A stretch of 64,000 nt of DNA from Dickeya undicola (GCF_000784735.1 NZ_JSYG01000017.1:1-64000), one strand, 5' to 3'; shown: positions 33,540-42,672, counted from the stretch's first letter. A program made the numbers and translations. The notes: generated from the sequence alone by a model not told the origin.

Positions 33540-34334
33540 CTATTTTTTCTGCGTCTTTGCATAATGCTGAATAGCGGCAAGCTGGCGACGGATGGCCCTA
33601 TCCACCACGGCAGGCACCAGCGCATTAAGCCGCACGAACAATTTTTCTGGCCAACCCAGCCAACGGCGTACCGTTTCCTGCTCCAATGCGTTGACGACCT
33701 GTTCCGCCACCCAGGCTGGTTTGTCGCTGTGATAACCCAGCGCGTGAACCAGGGCATTGGTCTTCGGGGCGTCGCGTCCGGTATGGATGGATCTGGGAGC
33801 CAGATGCAGTACTTTAATCCCTTTAGATGACAATTCGCGGTGCAGTGCTTCACTGAATCCGCGCAGGGCAAATTTACTGGCGCAATAGGCACTGTATCCA
33901 GGATAGCCGATCCCATCCAGGGTGGAGCCGATATTCATGATGATGCCGGGTGTGCTAATGCAGCCGAGCAAGGCGTGGGTCAGTAATATCGGTGCTTCGG
34001 TATTAAGGGCGAGCTGCCGACGAATGGCATCCTGACTCTGTTCTTCAAACAGGCCGAAGGTCGATGTATCCGTGTTGTTAATCAGCACGTCCAGTCTGAC
34101 ATTATCCGGAAAACACTCCGCCAGCGCGTCGCGATCCTGTTCATCACTCAGGTCCGCCAGCAAAATATTGTGATGGCTGGGGTCAGGTAACCGATTCTGT
34201 AATGCCAGTAGCACCTTTTCATTACGGCCGACCAGATATAGCCTGGCACCTCTGGCCGCCAGTGACAATGCCAGTTCCTGGCCGGTACTGCTACTGGCAC
34301 CCGTCAGAAGAATACGTTTATTTTTTAGCTTCAT
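33540..34334 (-). CDS. Short-chain dehydrogenase/reductase (SDR) of unknown substrate
   Basis: A 264-aa NAD(P)-dependent oxidoreductase of the classical SDR family. It has the nucleotide motif TGASSSTG (residues 11-18), a GRN basic residue at 36-38 that suggests NADP preference, and the catalytic Ser137, Tyr150 and Lys154 (GSTLDGIGYPGYSAYCASK). The usual NNAG is NNTD here, a mild departure. The C-terminal extension has a basic amphipathic tail. ATG 34334 lies 4 nt after the preceding stop, so it is coupled to the heme-oxygenase-fold gene. Substrate unknown; lipid or polyketide reduction is possible but not shown. Confidence 0.85.
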   Translation of the reverse strand: MKLKNKRILLTGASSSTGQELALSLAARGARLYLVGRNEKVLLALQNRLPDPSHHNILLADLSDEQDRDALAECFPDNVRLDVLINNTDTSTFGLFEEQSQDAIRRQLALNTEAPILLTHALLGCISTPGIIMNIGSTLDGIGYPGYSAYCASKFALRGFSEALHRELSSKGIKVLHLAPRSIHTGRDAPKTNALVHALGYHSDKPAWVAEQVVNALEQETVRRWLGWPEKLFVRLNALVPAVVDRAIRRQLAAIQHYAKTQKK

Positions 34335-34338
34335 GGTA

Positions 34339-34977
34339 TTAGTGCTCCGTGAGGCTGTGCAGCATATCGCCGTACAGCTGGTAAACCACGTGAGCGGCAT
34401 GGATGATCGCGGTCTGGTCGGCCGAGTCACTGATGTTGTCCATCAGTTCAGCGAAGACGTTCGGGTCTGTTTTATCCGCCGGGTCTTGTGTTTGCAAGCT
34501 AACAGACCAACGTTGTTGGACTTCTGGCTGTTCGACCATATCGGGCGCGATATGGGCCTGGATACCTTCCAGCACGTGTATCAGGCCGAAGATGCTCATC
34601 GGGTTGTCACGCTGGATTTGGTCATAGAGGTACGCCGCCATCAGTTCAATCCACTGAGTGGAGGCGTTCTGGTTCAGGGTTTCCGTTTTGCCACCGCAGG
34701 CACGAATCCTGTGGCGAATCGAGGCCTTGTGGTCGTACTCGGCGTCAATGTATTCCTCAATGGCCTCACGTACCCACGCCTGATGCCGGGGAAGACGGCC
34801 ACTCGCGGCCATCAGCAGCGGTACGGTATAACTGACATGGTGATAAATCTGCGTCAGAAAGGCGATGTACATCTCCCTGGTGAGGGTGCCCTGACGGCAG
34901 GCGTCAATGACCGGAGCAGACATCATCAGTTGTTGCGATGTTGAGGTTGCAGATTGCAGTTGCTGGTAAAAGCTCAT
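34339..34977 (-). CDS. TenA/heme-oxygenase-fold protein of unknown function
   Basis: A 212-aa all-helical protein with the pattern of the TenA/PqqC/iron-containing redox enzyme superfamily. It shows QIYHHVSYT (residues 43-51), EEYIDAEYDHKASI (74-87) and GLIHVLEGIQAH (131-142), then IIHAAHVVYQLYGDM near the end. Possible metal ligands are E71/E75, D82, H83, E137, H193 and H196. The stretch 161-173 (LQTQDPADKTDPN), where related proteins as I recall them carry a ligand histidine, has none. First gene of the operon with the SDR and TPR genes. Members of this fold include diiron oxygenases, but no activity can be assigned. Confidence 0.75.
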   Translation of the reverse strand: MSFYQQLQSATSTSQQLMMSAPVIDACRQGTLTREMYIAFLTQIYHHVSYTVPLLMAASGRLPRHQAWVREAIEEYIDAEYDHKASIRHRIRACGGKTETLNQNASTQWIELMAAYLYDQIQRDNPMSIFGLIHVLEGIQAHIAPDMVEQPEVQQRWSVSLQTQDPADKTDPNVFAELMDNISDSADQTAIIHAAHVVYQLYGDMLHSLTEH

Positions 34978-35258
34978 GTCTTACTCCTGAATGGCACAGG
35001 GATTCTCGGGGTCGCCTCTGGATGTGATGGTGTCATGCTAACGGGGGAGCATTAAGAGAGACTTAAGACGGTTGAAAAATCATTCAAATATCGCAGTGAT
35101 GGTTTAGTTTTTTGATAAATAAAGAAATTTACTCTCATCGCTTTGTGGTGATAATGCCTATTGGCGTTGGTTTCAGCACCGGAATCCGGTATAGGTAAAA
35201 TTCGGTAATTAGGTGACAGTAGTTCACCAGATAAATCACGAAAGGACGGAGAAACGGC

Positions 35259-36437
35259 ATGTCGACATCGCGCCGCGCGCATCAACTGGCGATTGTGGTA
35301 GTAATGACCAGCGCCTCGTTGGTGGGCTTGGTTCAGGGGTATTCTATCCCGCTGGTCACGCTGAAATTGACCGCGCTGGGATACGGCTCTGCGCTGACAG
35401 GCATGATGTCCGCCTTACCGGCGATAGGTGTCTTCGTCTCTTCCTGGGTCGCGGCACCGGTGGCGATGCGTTTGCCGGTGGGTCGCCTGCTGGCGCTGTC
35501 GACATGGGGCATGGGCGTCAGCCTGGCGCTGTCGTTCTATCTCGACAGCGTTGTGCTGCTGGCTGTGCCGCGTTTTCTGATGGGATTTTGCTGTGGGCTG
35601 ATTATCGTCATCGGCGAGTCCTGGGTCAGCGGTCATACCGCCGAGCACCGCCGGGGTGTGCTGGTGGGATTGTACGCCACCGCGTTTACCGGCCTGCAAC
35701 TGCTGGGGCCGCTGCTGATTTCCCTCACCGGTTTGGACGACCCGACCGGGTTATTGCTGATTCTGGCGCTGCATGGCGTATGCCTGCTGATGGTGCCAGG
35801 CTCCTCTTTTTCCGGACTGGCGCTGAGCGCCCATCGACAACATAACCTGTTTTCGCTGCTGTTGGCCGCGCCAGCGTTGGCGGCGGCAGTGTTTGCCTTC
35901 GCCTTTTTCGACGGCGCGGTGCTGTCGATGTTGCCGCTGTACGGCATGGCGCACGGTTACGAGGAGTCGCTGGCGGTGCTGCTGGTGACGGTACTGTTTA
36001 TCGGCGATGCGTTGTTGCAGGTGCCGCTGGGCTGGGTTTCTGACAAGCTGGGTACGCTGCGGGTGCATTTGGCCTGCGGGGTGCTGTTTGTGCTGATGCT
36101 AGCCGGTCTGCCGTTCAGCTACGGCGCCGGCTGGGTGTGGGTTAACGTCTTCCTGTTGGGCGCGGTGGCAGGCAGTATTTACACCCTGTCGCTGGTGCGG
36201 GCGGGCAAGCAGTTCAGCGGCGTCGATTTGGTGGCGATCAACGCCTTGTTCGGCGTGCTGTGGGGCGTCGGCAGTTTCAGCGGTCCACTGGTGAGCGGTT
36301 CGCTGATGCAGTGGTACGGCCGTGATGGACTCATCGCTATTTTGGGGTTGCTGGGGTTGTTGTTTCTGGCCGCTAACGCGCTTCCATCTGCGCCGCAGGA
36401 TGCCGCCAGCTCGGCAAGCCCGGAAGTGGTCGAGTAG
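35259..36437 (+). CDS. MFS transporter (YcaD-like)
   Basis: A 392-aa major facilitator with 12 predicted membrane segments. The loop between TM2 and TM3 is RLPVGRLLALS, and the second half repeats DALLQVPLGWVSDKLGTLR, the G-x3-D-x2-G-x3-R type MFS motif. The profile resembles the YcaD subgroup; the substrate is unknown. ATG 35259 has an AAGGACGGAG site upstream. It is divergent from the heme-oxygenase-fold operon and convergent with the phytase gene. Confidence 0.82.
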   Translation: MSTSRRAHQLAIVVVMTSASLVGLVQGYSIPLVTLKLTALGYGSALTGMMSALPAIGVFVSSWVAAPVAMRLPVGRLLALSTWGMGVSLALSFYLDSVVLLAVPRFLMGFCCGLIIVIGESWVSGHTAEHRRGVLVGLYATAFTGLQLLGPLLISLTGLDDPTGLLLILALHGVCLLMVPGSSFSGLALSAHRQHNLFSLLLAAPALAAAVFAFAFFDGAVLSMLPLYGMAHGYEESLAVLLVTVLFIGDALLQVPLGWVSDKLGTLRVHLACGVLFVLMLAGLPFSYGAGWVWVNVFLLGAVAGSIYTLSLVRAGKQFSGVDLVAINALFGVLWGVGSFSGPLVSGSLMQWYGRDGLIAILGLLGLLFLAANALPSAPQDAASSASPEVVE

Positions 36438-36532
36438 CACAACAGGTTTTTGCTATGGCGGCCGCCAGCTTTCCCGACAGTGGCGCAGCAGATTGTGCCG
36501 GTAGCGGCGATGGTGGCTGCCTGTCGCCGGTG

Positions 36533-36557
36533 ATCACGGGCAGGGTTCGCCCGTGAT
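36533..36557. terminator. Hairpin between convergent MFS and phytase genes
   Basis: Perfect 9-bp arms ATCACGGGC / GCCCGTGAT with a 7-nt loop, 12 nt beyond the phytase stop. No T-run on either strand, so it is a weak terminator candidate or mRNA-end structure. Confidence 0.4.
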
Positions 36558-36568
36558 GGGTATCGTGA

Positions 36569-37849
36569 TTACAGCGTATAGCGCACCGGCAGCAGCGCGG
36601 TGCGATCCACCGCGCCGTTGAGGCGTTTCATCACGGCATCGTACGGACACAGGGTGCCGACATCGGTTTTCTGGCAGCCGTTCATCGAGAATTCGCTGCG
36701 CAGCGGCGGATGGTCGTTATCCAATGCGGTCAGCCCGCGGATCTGGTCCAGCGATTGTGCCTGGAAGTAGATACGCACGAAGCGTTGGCCGGACTGCGGA
36801 TTGCGCCAGCGTTCGAAGATCAGGCTGCCTGCGGGCGGGATATTGCCGCGCGGGTAGTCGCCCATTTGCCAGGTGAAGCCCAGCATGGCGCGCAGTTTGG
36901 CGATGTTGGTGTCGTGCGCGACGTACAGCAGCCATTTGGCGTCGGGTGGGGCGTCGGCCTGGTGCTCCGGGTTGAGCGCCAGAGCTATCTGATTCATCAG
37001 TATCGAACCGCCGCGCCGTGCCACGTAAGGCAAGTCGTTGGTGAAATCGTAGTTGGCGGTCAGCAGCGGCATTAACGCGCCGACCGCAGCGGCGGTTCTG
37101 GCGTTGCCGAATGCCACCTGACCGAGCGGGTTGTTGTTGCTATAGGCCAGCCGGATGGTTTCCGCCATGTTGGCCAGCGCTTCCGGCCCATGCAGCGAGA
37201 TATTCCCTTTTTTGCTCTCTTTCACGTCCCATGTGGTGCTGAACGCCGGGCAGGGTTTATCCGGCAGGCAGACTGCCTGTTTCAGGCGATCGATCGCCGG
37301 TTGCCATTCCGCCTGAATCTGTCCGGCGCTTTTGCCCTGCATCGCTTTTTGCAGATCGGCCTTCACCTGCTCCTGGTCCACGGGCACGCCAGCGGTTTCG
37401 GCATGGAACAGCGGGTCGTTGTCTTCACTCTCCGGGCCGCGAATGACCACGCCACAACCGGGGAATACGCCATCCATCAGCGCCATTGCGGTTTCCTGCG
37501 TGCGTTGCAGTGGGCTGGCCCAAACAAACACGTCGTCGGACGCCGGGCAGTTTTGGGTCAGCAGCCCGTGCTGGCGTAGGTACTGCCCTTCGTACTGCCC
37601 TTTCAGTACCGCCGCCGCATAACCGTGACCGGTCAGCTCACCGTAATGGGTCAGCCAGGTAGGCCAGTTGCGCCCGGTGCCGTCCTGAATGGTTTTGACG
37701 TTGCCTTCCGTCGGCGGGCGTACACCGTGGCGGCTGATTTCCACCACTTTTTCCAGCGTCCAGCCTGACGGCGTGGTTTCCGCCTGTGCGCTCAGCCAGG
37801 GTAACGCCGACAACAACAGCCCGGCGACGGTTTTGCGTGTGAATAACAT
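36569..37849 (-). CDS. Periplasmic histidine acid phosphatase, phytase-type
   Basis: Releases phosphate from phosphomonoesters; this branch includes phytases acting on inositol hexakisphosphate. The 426-aa precursor has a signal peptide (residues 1-23, ending SAQA), the catalytic motif RHGVRPP at 40-46 (nucleophile H41) and the proton-donor motif HDTN at 312-315. Sequence around the active site (EKVVEISRHGVRPP, GELTGHGYAA) looks closer to Klebsiella-type phytase than to E. coli AppA, judged from memory. Eight cysteines are consistent with disulfides made by DsbA. Substrate preference is inferred; a broad acid phosphatase or glucose-1-phosphatase is the alternative. Confidence 0.88.
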   Translation of the reverse strand: MLFTRKTVAGLLLSALPWLSAQAETTPSGWTLEKVVEISRHGVRPPTEGNVKTIQDGTGRNWPTWLTHYGELTGHGYAAAVLKGQYEGQYLRQHGLLTQNCPASDDVFVWASPLQRTQETAMALMDGVFPGCGVVIRGPESEDNDPLFHAETAGVPVDQEQVKADLQKAMQGKSAGQIQAEWQPAIDRLKQAVCLPDKPCPAFSTTWDVKESKKGNISLHGPEALANMAETIRLAYSNNNPLGQVAFGNARTAAAVGALMPLLTANYDFTNDLPYVARRGGSILMNQIALALNPEHQADAPPDAKWLLYVAHDTNIAKLRAMLGFTWQMGDYPRGNIPPAGSLIFERWRNPQSGQRFVRIYFQAQSLDQIRGLTALDNDHPPLRSEFSMNGCQKTDVGTLCPYDAVMKRLNGAVDRTALLPVRYTL

Positions 37850-38148
37850 AATTGATCCTCGGATACATGCCTTTTGGCTACCGCAAGGCTAAGCGATGGT
37901 GGTAGCGGGAAGAATATTTTTTCTATGTCAAAATCGTGGGTTTTTTTTCAGCCTGTAAATAAGTTTATTGAAGAGAAAATATCTTCTTGGGCCGGGGAAT
38001 GCTGTGAACGGCATCACTTTCATTTTGGATAGCGTGAAGTGAAAAAAGAAAGTCCACATCATGAAACTGTCTTTTTTTTGCCGGTCTGTTGTCACAGAGC
38101 GCTTTTAGGCTTAGCGGTTTAACACCAGCGTGTAATTACGGAGAGGTC
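37850..38148. promoter_or_regulatory. Divergent promoter region between phytase and ABC importer 1
   Basis: AT-rich 299-bp gap. It has several A/T tracts and CTGTC-type half-sites (for example at 38068 and 38086), but these are 18 nt apart, not the 11-nt spacing of a PhoB box. No clear -35/-10 pair or operator could be assigned by eye. Confidence 0.35.
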
Positions 38149-39057
38149 ATGAAAGCCAGGAAAATACCGGCGCTATTTAACCTAGGTGGGTTTGGTGGCT
38201 CAGGGTTTATTTGCGTTGGGTTTATTGCCCCGCTGCTGATCCCGTTATTGCTATTCTGGGTGATTCCTTTTTTTTGCAGCCTCTATATCAGCCTTACCGA
38301 CTGGGATTATATTTCGCCGGATTATCATCTCGTCGGTGTGGATAATTATCGCGACCTGCTGCAGAGCGATGATTTTTCCGGCGCGCTGGTGAATACGCTG
38401 GTGTTCGCCATCGCGGTGGTGATGCCGGTGGTGGTACTGGGGCTGGGATTCGCGCTGCTACTGCACCGCCGATGTCGCGGGCAACGCTGTTATCAGGCGA
38501 TGATCTTTTCTCCGTGGATTACCCCGACAGTCGCGGTTTCCGTGGTGTGGTCATGGGTGTTCGACTCTCGCGCCGGGCTGGCGAACCAACTGCTCGGGCT
38601 GTTCGGCGTAGCGGGTGTCCCCTGGCTGGAGCGGCCGGGCAGCGCCATGCTGGCGGTGGTGGCGGTCACGGTATGGCAGGGCATCGGCTGGACGATGATG
38701 TTCTTCATCAGCGCGCTCAACCGCATTCCCGCCGAGCTATACGAGGCTGCGCGGCTGGACGGCGGCAGCCGTGCCACACGCCTGTTAACCATCACCTTGC
38801 CGCTGATTTCCCCCACCACCTTTTTCCTGTTGATCGTCAATCTGGTGAATGCCGTTCAGGCATTCGATCAATTTCAAATGTTGACGCAGGGCGGCCCCGG
38901 CAATAGCACCCGCACGCTGATGTACCTGTTTTACCAGCAGGCGTTCCAGCAGTTCAGCATGGGACCGGCAGCAGCCACCGCGGTGATGATCCTGCTGTTG
39001 GCGGGGTCATTGTCGTTGGTCAACACCCTGATTGCCCGCCGCTGGGTCTATTTCTAA
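38149..39057 (+). CDS. ABC importer permease, carbohydrate class (importer 1, MalF/UgpA-like)
   Basis: Inner-membrane subunit of a CUT1-type ABC importer. The 302-aa protein has six membrane segments and the cytoplasmic EAA loop NRIPAELYEAARLDGGSRATR before LPLISPTT, which contacts the ATPase. ATG 38149 follows GAGAGG; an upstream open extension to 38089 is not conserved. First of four genes (two permeases, binding protein, PHP hydrolase) with short gaps, so an operon. No ATPase is present in this operon. Confidence 0.9.
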   Translation: MKARKIPALFNLGGFGGSGFICVGFIAPLLIPLLLFWVIPFFCSLYISLTDWDYISPDYHLVGVDNYRDLLQSDDFSGALVNTLVFAIAVVMPVVVLGLGFALLLHRRCRGQRCYQAMIFSPWITPTVAVSVVWSWVFDSRAGLANQLLGLFGVAGVPWLERPGSAMLAVVAVTVWQGIGWTMMFFISALNRIPAELYEAARLDGGSRATRLLTITLPLISPTTFFLLIVNLVNAVQAFDQFQMLTQGGPGNSTRTLMYLFYQQAFQQFSMGPAAATAVMILLLAGSLSLVNTLIARRWVYF

Positions 39058-39068
39058 GGAGCCTGGGT

Positions 39069-39956
39069 ATGGTGTCATCGCTGATCACACTGGCCGAGCC
39101 GGTGATGTCCACTACCGCCCGTCGCCCGGTTTTTCGCGGACGGGGGGTGTTGAAACATCTGCTACTGGTGATGGCCGGTCTGTTGATGGTATTCCCGTTT
39201 GTGTGGATGTTGTCCGGCGCGCTGAAAACCAATGACGAGATTTTCCGCCATCCGCTGCAACTATTGCCGTCGCATCCCGACTTTTCCTCATTCGCCGCGG
39301 TATGGCGCGAGACGCATTTCGGGCTGTTTATGTACAACAGCCTGACGGTGGCGTTGCTGACGTCGCTGCTGGTGGTGGTCAACAGCCTGCTGTTTGCCTA
39401 CGCCGTGGTTCAGTGGCGCGGTAAAACCAGCCGTTTGCTGTATGGCGTGGTGATGGCCTGTTATATGTTGCCTGGTGCGGTGACCTATATTCCCTGTTAC
39501 ATCATTCTGGCTAAATTGCATTTGCTGGATACCCATCTCGGCCTGATTTTTTCCAACGCGGTCAGTGCAATGGGGGTGTTTTATTTACATCAGGCACTGA
39601 AAAAGATTCATCCGTCATTAATGGAAGCGGCGCGTATTGACGGTGCCGGTGAATGGATGTTGCTGCGCACCATTGTGTTGCCGCAAATGAAACCGGTGCT
39701 GGCTACGTTATTCCTGCTCATTTTCATCACCAATTACAACAGCTACATGTGGCCCAGTCTGGTGATTACGTCACCGTCGCTGAATTTAATTTCCATTGGC
39801 ATTCGGCAGTATTTTATTTCCGGAGGCGACTACGGATTTAACTGGTCGAATATTATGGCGGCCAGCGCCATTGTGGTGATGCCGATGTTGTTTTTATTCC
39901 TGTTGTGCCAACGAATTATCCTGTCCGGCTTTTCCGATAATGGAGTGAAAGAATAA
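39069..39956 (+). CDS. ABC importer permease, carbohydrate class (importer 1, MalG/UgpE-like)
   Basis: Second permease of importer 1, 295 aa, with six membrane segments and an EAA loop (KKIHPSLMEAARIDGAGEW, then LPQMKPVL). ATG 39069 follows AAGGAG by 7 nt; M13 is an alternative start. It begins 11 nt after the first permease and its stop overlaps the next ATG (TAATG). Confidence 0.9.
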   Translation: MVSSLITLAEPVMSTTARRPVFRGRGVLKHLLLVMAGLLMVFPFVWMLSGALKTNDEIFRHPLQLLPSHPDFSSFAAVWRETHFGLFMYNSLTVALLTSLLVVVNSLLFAYAVVQWRGKTSRLLYGVVMACYMLPGAVTYIPCYIILAKLHLLDTHLGLIFSNAVSAMGVFYLHQALKKIHPSLMEAARIDGAGEWMLLRTIVLPQMKPVLATLFLLIFITNYNSYMWPSLVITSPSLNLISIGIRQYFISGGDYGFNWSNIMAASAIVVMPMLFLFLLCQRIILSGFSDNGVKE

Positions 39957-41236
39957 TGATGACCGTATGTAAAGGGTGGCGATATGTAAGCGGCGCGTTG
40001 TGCGCGCTGCTGCTGACCGCGCAGGCGCAGGCTGCAACTGAAGTGAGCTTCTGGTATTCCGGCGGCACCAAGCCACAAAAGATGATGCTGACGTTGATCG
40101 ACGAATTTAACCGCAGTCAGGATCAATTTGTGGTGAAAGGCGCGTTGCAGGGTAATTACGATGAAACCTGGCAAAAACTACAGGCAGGCATGGCGGCGAA
40201 AAACGCCCCGGCGTTCGCGCTGTTGAACGCCTCGCAGGGAACGGCGCTGGCGGAGCGCAAGTTGCTGCGTGATCTCCGTCCATACATGGATGACAGCTTC
40301 CATTTCACCGATTTTATCGGCGCATTCCGCCGTCAGGTTACCCAGCCGGACGGTAGCGTTTACGGCCTGCCCGCTTATGGCACCACCCAGGTGCTTTACT
40401 ACAACAAGGCGGTGCTGGCGCAGCACGGTTTTACGCCGGATGACCTGAAAACCTGGCAGGGGCTGGCGAAAGTAGCGACGGCGGTCACCCAAAAAGAGGC
40501 TGACGGCAATACCCGTTATTACGGCTGGGAGCCGATGTGGGGGCCGGGTAACCTGATTGACGCGGCGCTGTCCAACGGTGGGCGCATTCTCAGCGACGAC
40601 GGTAAAAAGGTGTTGATCGACTCCCCGGCGTGGGTAGAGGTGTGGGACAGCTTCCGCCGGTGGATTCATGAAGAGCACATCATGCGCATTTATCACGGTG
40701 GTCAGGGCTGGGAATACTGGTACAAAACCATTGATGACGTGATGAAAGACCGGGCGCTGGGGTATACCGGTTCGTCCGGCGACCAGGGCGATCTCGACTT
40801 CCAGCGGCTGGCGGCGTTGCCCCAACCGGGCTGGGGGAGCCATCCGTCTGCACCGCAGGCAGGCGCGCTGATTTTCGTGATGCCTGTCGGCACGCCGGAC
40901 GCGGCGGCGAAGGGGGCTTTTGCCTTTATGCGTTTTTACACCAGTGCGGTCAATACCGCCCGCTGGTCGATGTTCACCGGGTATATTCCGGTGCGCGAAA
41001 GCGTATTGCAGGACGCGGACTACCAGAAATACGTCGCCGCTAACCCGCAGGCGGCGGTGCCAGTGCAGCAGGCGAAATCCGCCAGTATGGATTTCATCGA
41101 CCCGACCAAAGGCAAAATTCTGGATGCGCTGACCGTGGCTGCCGATCAGGTGGAAATCGAAAACAAACCAGCACAGCAGGTATTGACCGAGGCGGCCCGT
41201 AAAGCGCAAAAAGCGCTGGACCGCCTCCATGAATAA
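39956..41236 (+). CDS. Periplasmic solute-binding protein of importer 1
   Basis: Extracellular solute-binding protein family 1 (sugar/glycerol-phosphate type), 426 aa. The signal peptide ends AQAQA near residue 27, and the mature protein starts ATEVSFWYSGGTKPQ. It has the family's FWYSG opening strand and Trp-rich ligand regions (YYGWEPMWGPGN, GGQGWEYWYK). The binding specificity cannot be read from sequence. The ATG overlaps the permease stop and the 3' end overlaps the PHP gene by 8 nt. Confidence 0.88.
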   Translation: MMTVCKGWRYVSGALCALLLTAQAQAATEVSFWYSGGTKPQKMMLTLIDEFNRSQDQFVVKGALQGNYDETWQKLQAGMAAKNAPAFALLNASQGTALAERKLLRDLRPYMDDSFHFTDFIGAFRRQVTQPDGSVYGLPAYGTTQVLYYNKAVLAQHGFTPDDLKTWQGLAKVATAVTQKEADGNTRYYGWEPMWGPGNLIDAALSNGGRILSDDGKKVLIDSPAWVEVWDSFRRWIHEEHIMRIYHGGQGWEYWYKTIDDVMKDRALGYTGSSGDQGDLDFQRLAALPQPGWGSHPSAPQAGALIFVMPVGTPDAAAKGAFAFMRFYTSAVNTARWSMFTGYIPVRESVLQDADYQKYVAANPQAAVPVQQAKSASMDFIDPTKGKILDALTVAADQVEIENKPAQQVLTEAARKAQKALDRLHE

Positions 41237-42659
41237 GCCGGAGCTGACCCTTGCTGGTTGCCTGACGACAGGGCGCGGGCATGTGGAGTTTACCGTGCCG
41301 GAGGGGGTCGGCTGCCTGACGCTGACCGCGCATAACCGCAACAAAAGCTACCTGTATGCGTTTGTCTACGACGCCCGCCAGCAATTGCGTGCCAACCTGC
41401 TGATTGAGCCGACCGTTAAGTCGGTGGCTATCGATGCTCAGCGTGCGTTGCCGTTGGGCGGCATACCGGGACCATTGCTGCCGGGGGCGTGGCGGCTGGT
41501 GCTGTGCAGCATTCCGGCTCAGGCAAGTCATCCGACGCAGGCGGATTACCAGATCACGGTGGCGTTCAATCCGCCGTTGCCGCCGCCAGATGAAACGCTG
41601 CTGACGGTGGCGCTGCGCGGCGACCATCAGGTGTGCTTTGACTATTCCGCCTGTTTCGAACCGGCGTCCCGCTGGTATCGCGGCGATTTGCACGCCCACA
41701 CCCGGCTGTCTGATGGGCATAACAGCCTGGCGGCGGCGGTGACGCTGGCGCAAGAGCATCGGCTCGATTTTTTGTTCCTGACCGAGCATAACCTCTGCCA
41801 TCCGGCACTGCCGACGGGAGGCCGTACCCTGTTTCTGCCTGCGCTGGAGGTGACCACCGATATCGGTCATTTCAATGTGCATGGTCCACGGCGGGTACTG
41901 ACGCCGGATGACGGGGATATGGCACCGGAAACGCTGATCCGTCAGGGGCTGTCGCTGAATGTGACGGGCGACGGCAACATCAGCATCAACCATCCGATGA
42001 TGCCGCCGTGGCACTGGCAGTATGCGGCGATGCCGCTGGCGCGCATCAACACGCTGGAAGTGTGTTGCGACCCGACCTGGCCGACATCGGCCGCCGCCAC
42101 CGAACGGGCGTTGCAGGTTCTGAGCACGTTGTGGAACGGCGGCTGGCGCATTGCCGCCGTCGGCGGCAGCGATTGTCATCTGCGCCCGGACGAACGTTAT
42201 GACGGCGCAACCCAGCCTTCGGTGTACGGCGACCCAACGACGCTGGTGTTTGCCCACGGCCTGAGCGGCGACGCCATTCTGCACGGATTACGGCAAGGCC
42301 GGGTGTACATCGACCGGCAGTGCGGCCTGCGCTTCCGGTTTGACGACGGCGATGTGTTGCCGGGGCAGAATGTCGGGGCGCGCACGGTTCAGGCGACCCT
42401 CGTCATCGAAAACGATCGGCCGGGCTATGTGGCGGAATGCGTAGCGGGCGGAACGGTGATTGCGCGCCATGAACTGGGGCGTGACGAGGTGAGCTTTGCG
42501 CTGCCGCTGGCGAGCTGGCCGTGGTGCCGCATTGATATCCGGGGGCCGGACGGCGGCTTTGCCGGGCTTATCAACCCGCTGTATAACGGCACTCACCCGA
42601 TTTTCTCCTGCCAGACCTTCACCACCTGGGGCGAGATGGTGGCGCGCCTGCCGAAGTAA
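41229..42659 (+). CDS. PHP-domain metallohydrolase (CehA/McbA family)
   Basis: A 476-aa cytoplasmic protein without a signal peptide. Residues 1 to about 145 are a beta-rich N-terminal domain I do not recognise. Then comes a PHP domain with all metal-ligand motifs: H155 and H157 (DLHAHTRLSDG), H187 (TEHN), E207, H214 (GHFNVHG), H255 (NHP), D315 and H317 (GSDCH). Such enzymes hydrolyse phosphoesters, and some members other esters. It overlaps the binding-protein gene by 8 nt, so it probably acts on the solute importer 1 brings in. The exact substrate is unknown. Confidence 0.85.
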   Translation: MNKPELTLAGCLTTGRGHVEFTVPEGVGCLTLTAHNRNKSYLYAFVYDARQQLRANLLIEPTVKSVAIDAQRALPLGGIPGPLLPGAWRLVLCSIPAQASHPTQADYQITVAFNPPLPPPDETLLTVALRGDHQVCFDYSACFEPASRWYRGDLHAHTRLSDGHNSLAAAVTLAQEHRLDFLFLTEHNLCHPALPTGGRTLFLPALEVTTDIGHFNVHGPRRVLTPDDGDMAPETLIRQGLSLNVTGDGNISINHPMMPPWHWQYAAMPLARINTLEVCCDPTWPTSAAATERALQVLSTLWNGGWRIAAVGGSDCHLRPDERYDGATQPSVYGDPTTLVFAHGLSGDAILHGLRQGRVYIDRQCGLRFRFDDGDVLPGQNVGARTVQATLVIENDRPGYVAECVAGGTVIARHELGRDEVSFALPLASWPWCRIDIRGPDGGFAGLINPLYNGTHPIFSCQTFTTWGEMVARLPK

Positions 42660-42672
42660 CGCGGGATGGCGC

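Noticed and set aside
38060-38105. CTGT-type half-sites upstream of importer 1 as a PhoB box
   Set aside because: The two halves are 18 nt apart rather than 11 and do not fit the A/T spacer, so Pho control is not supported by sequence.
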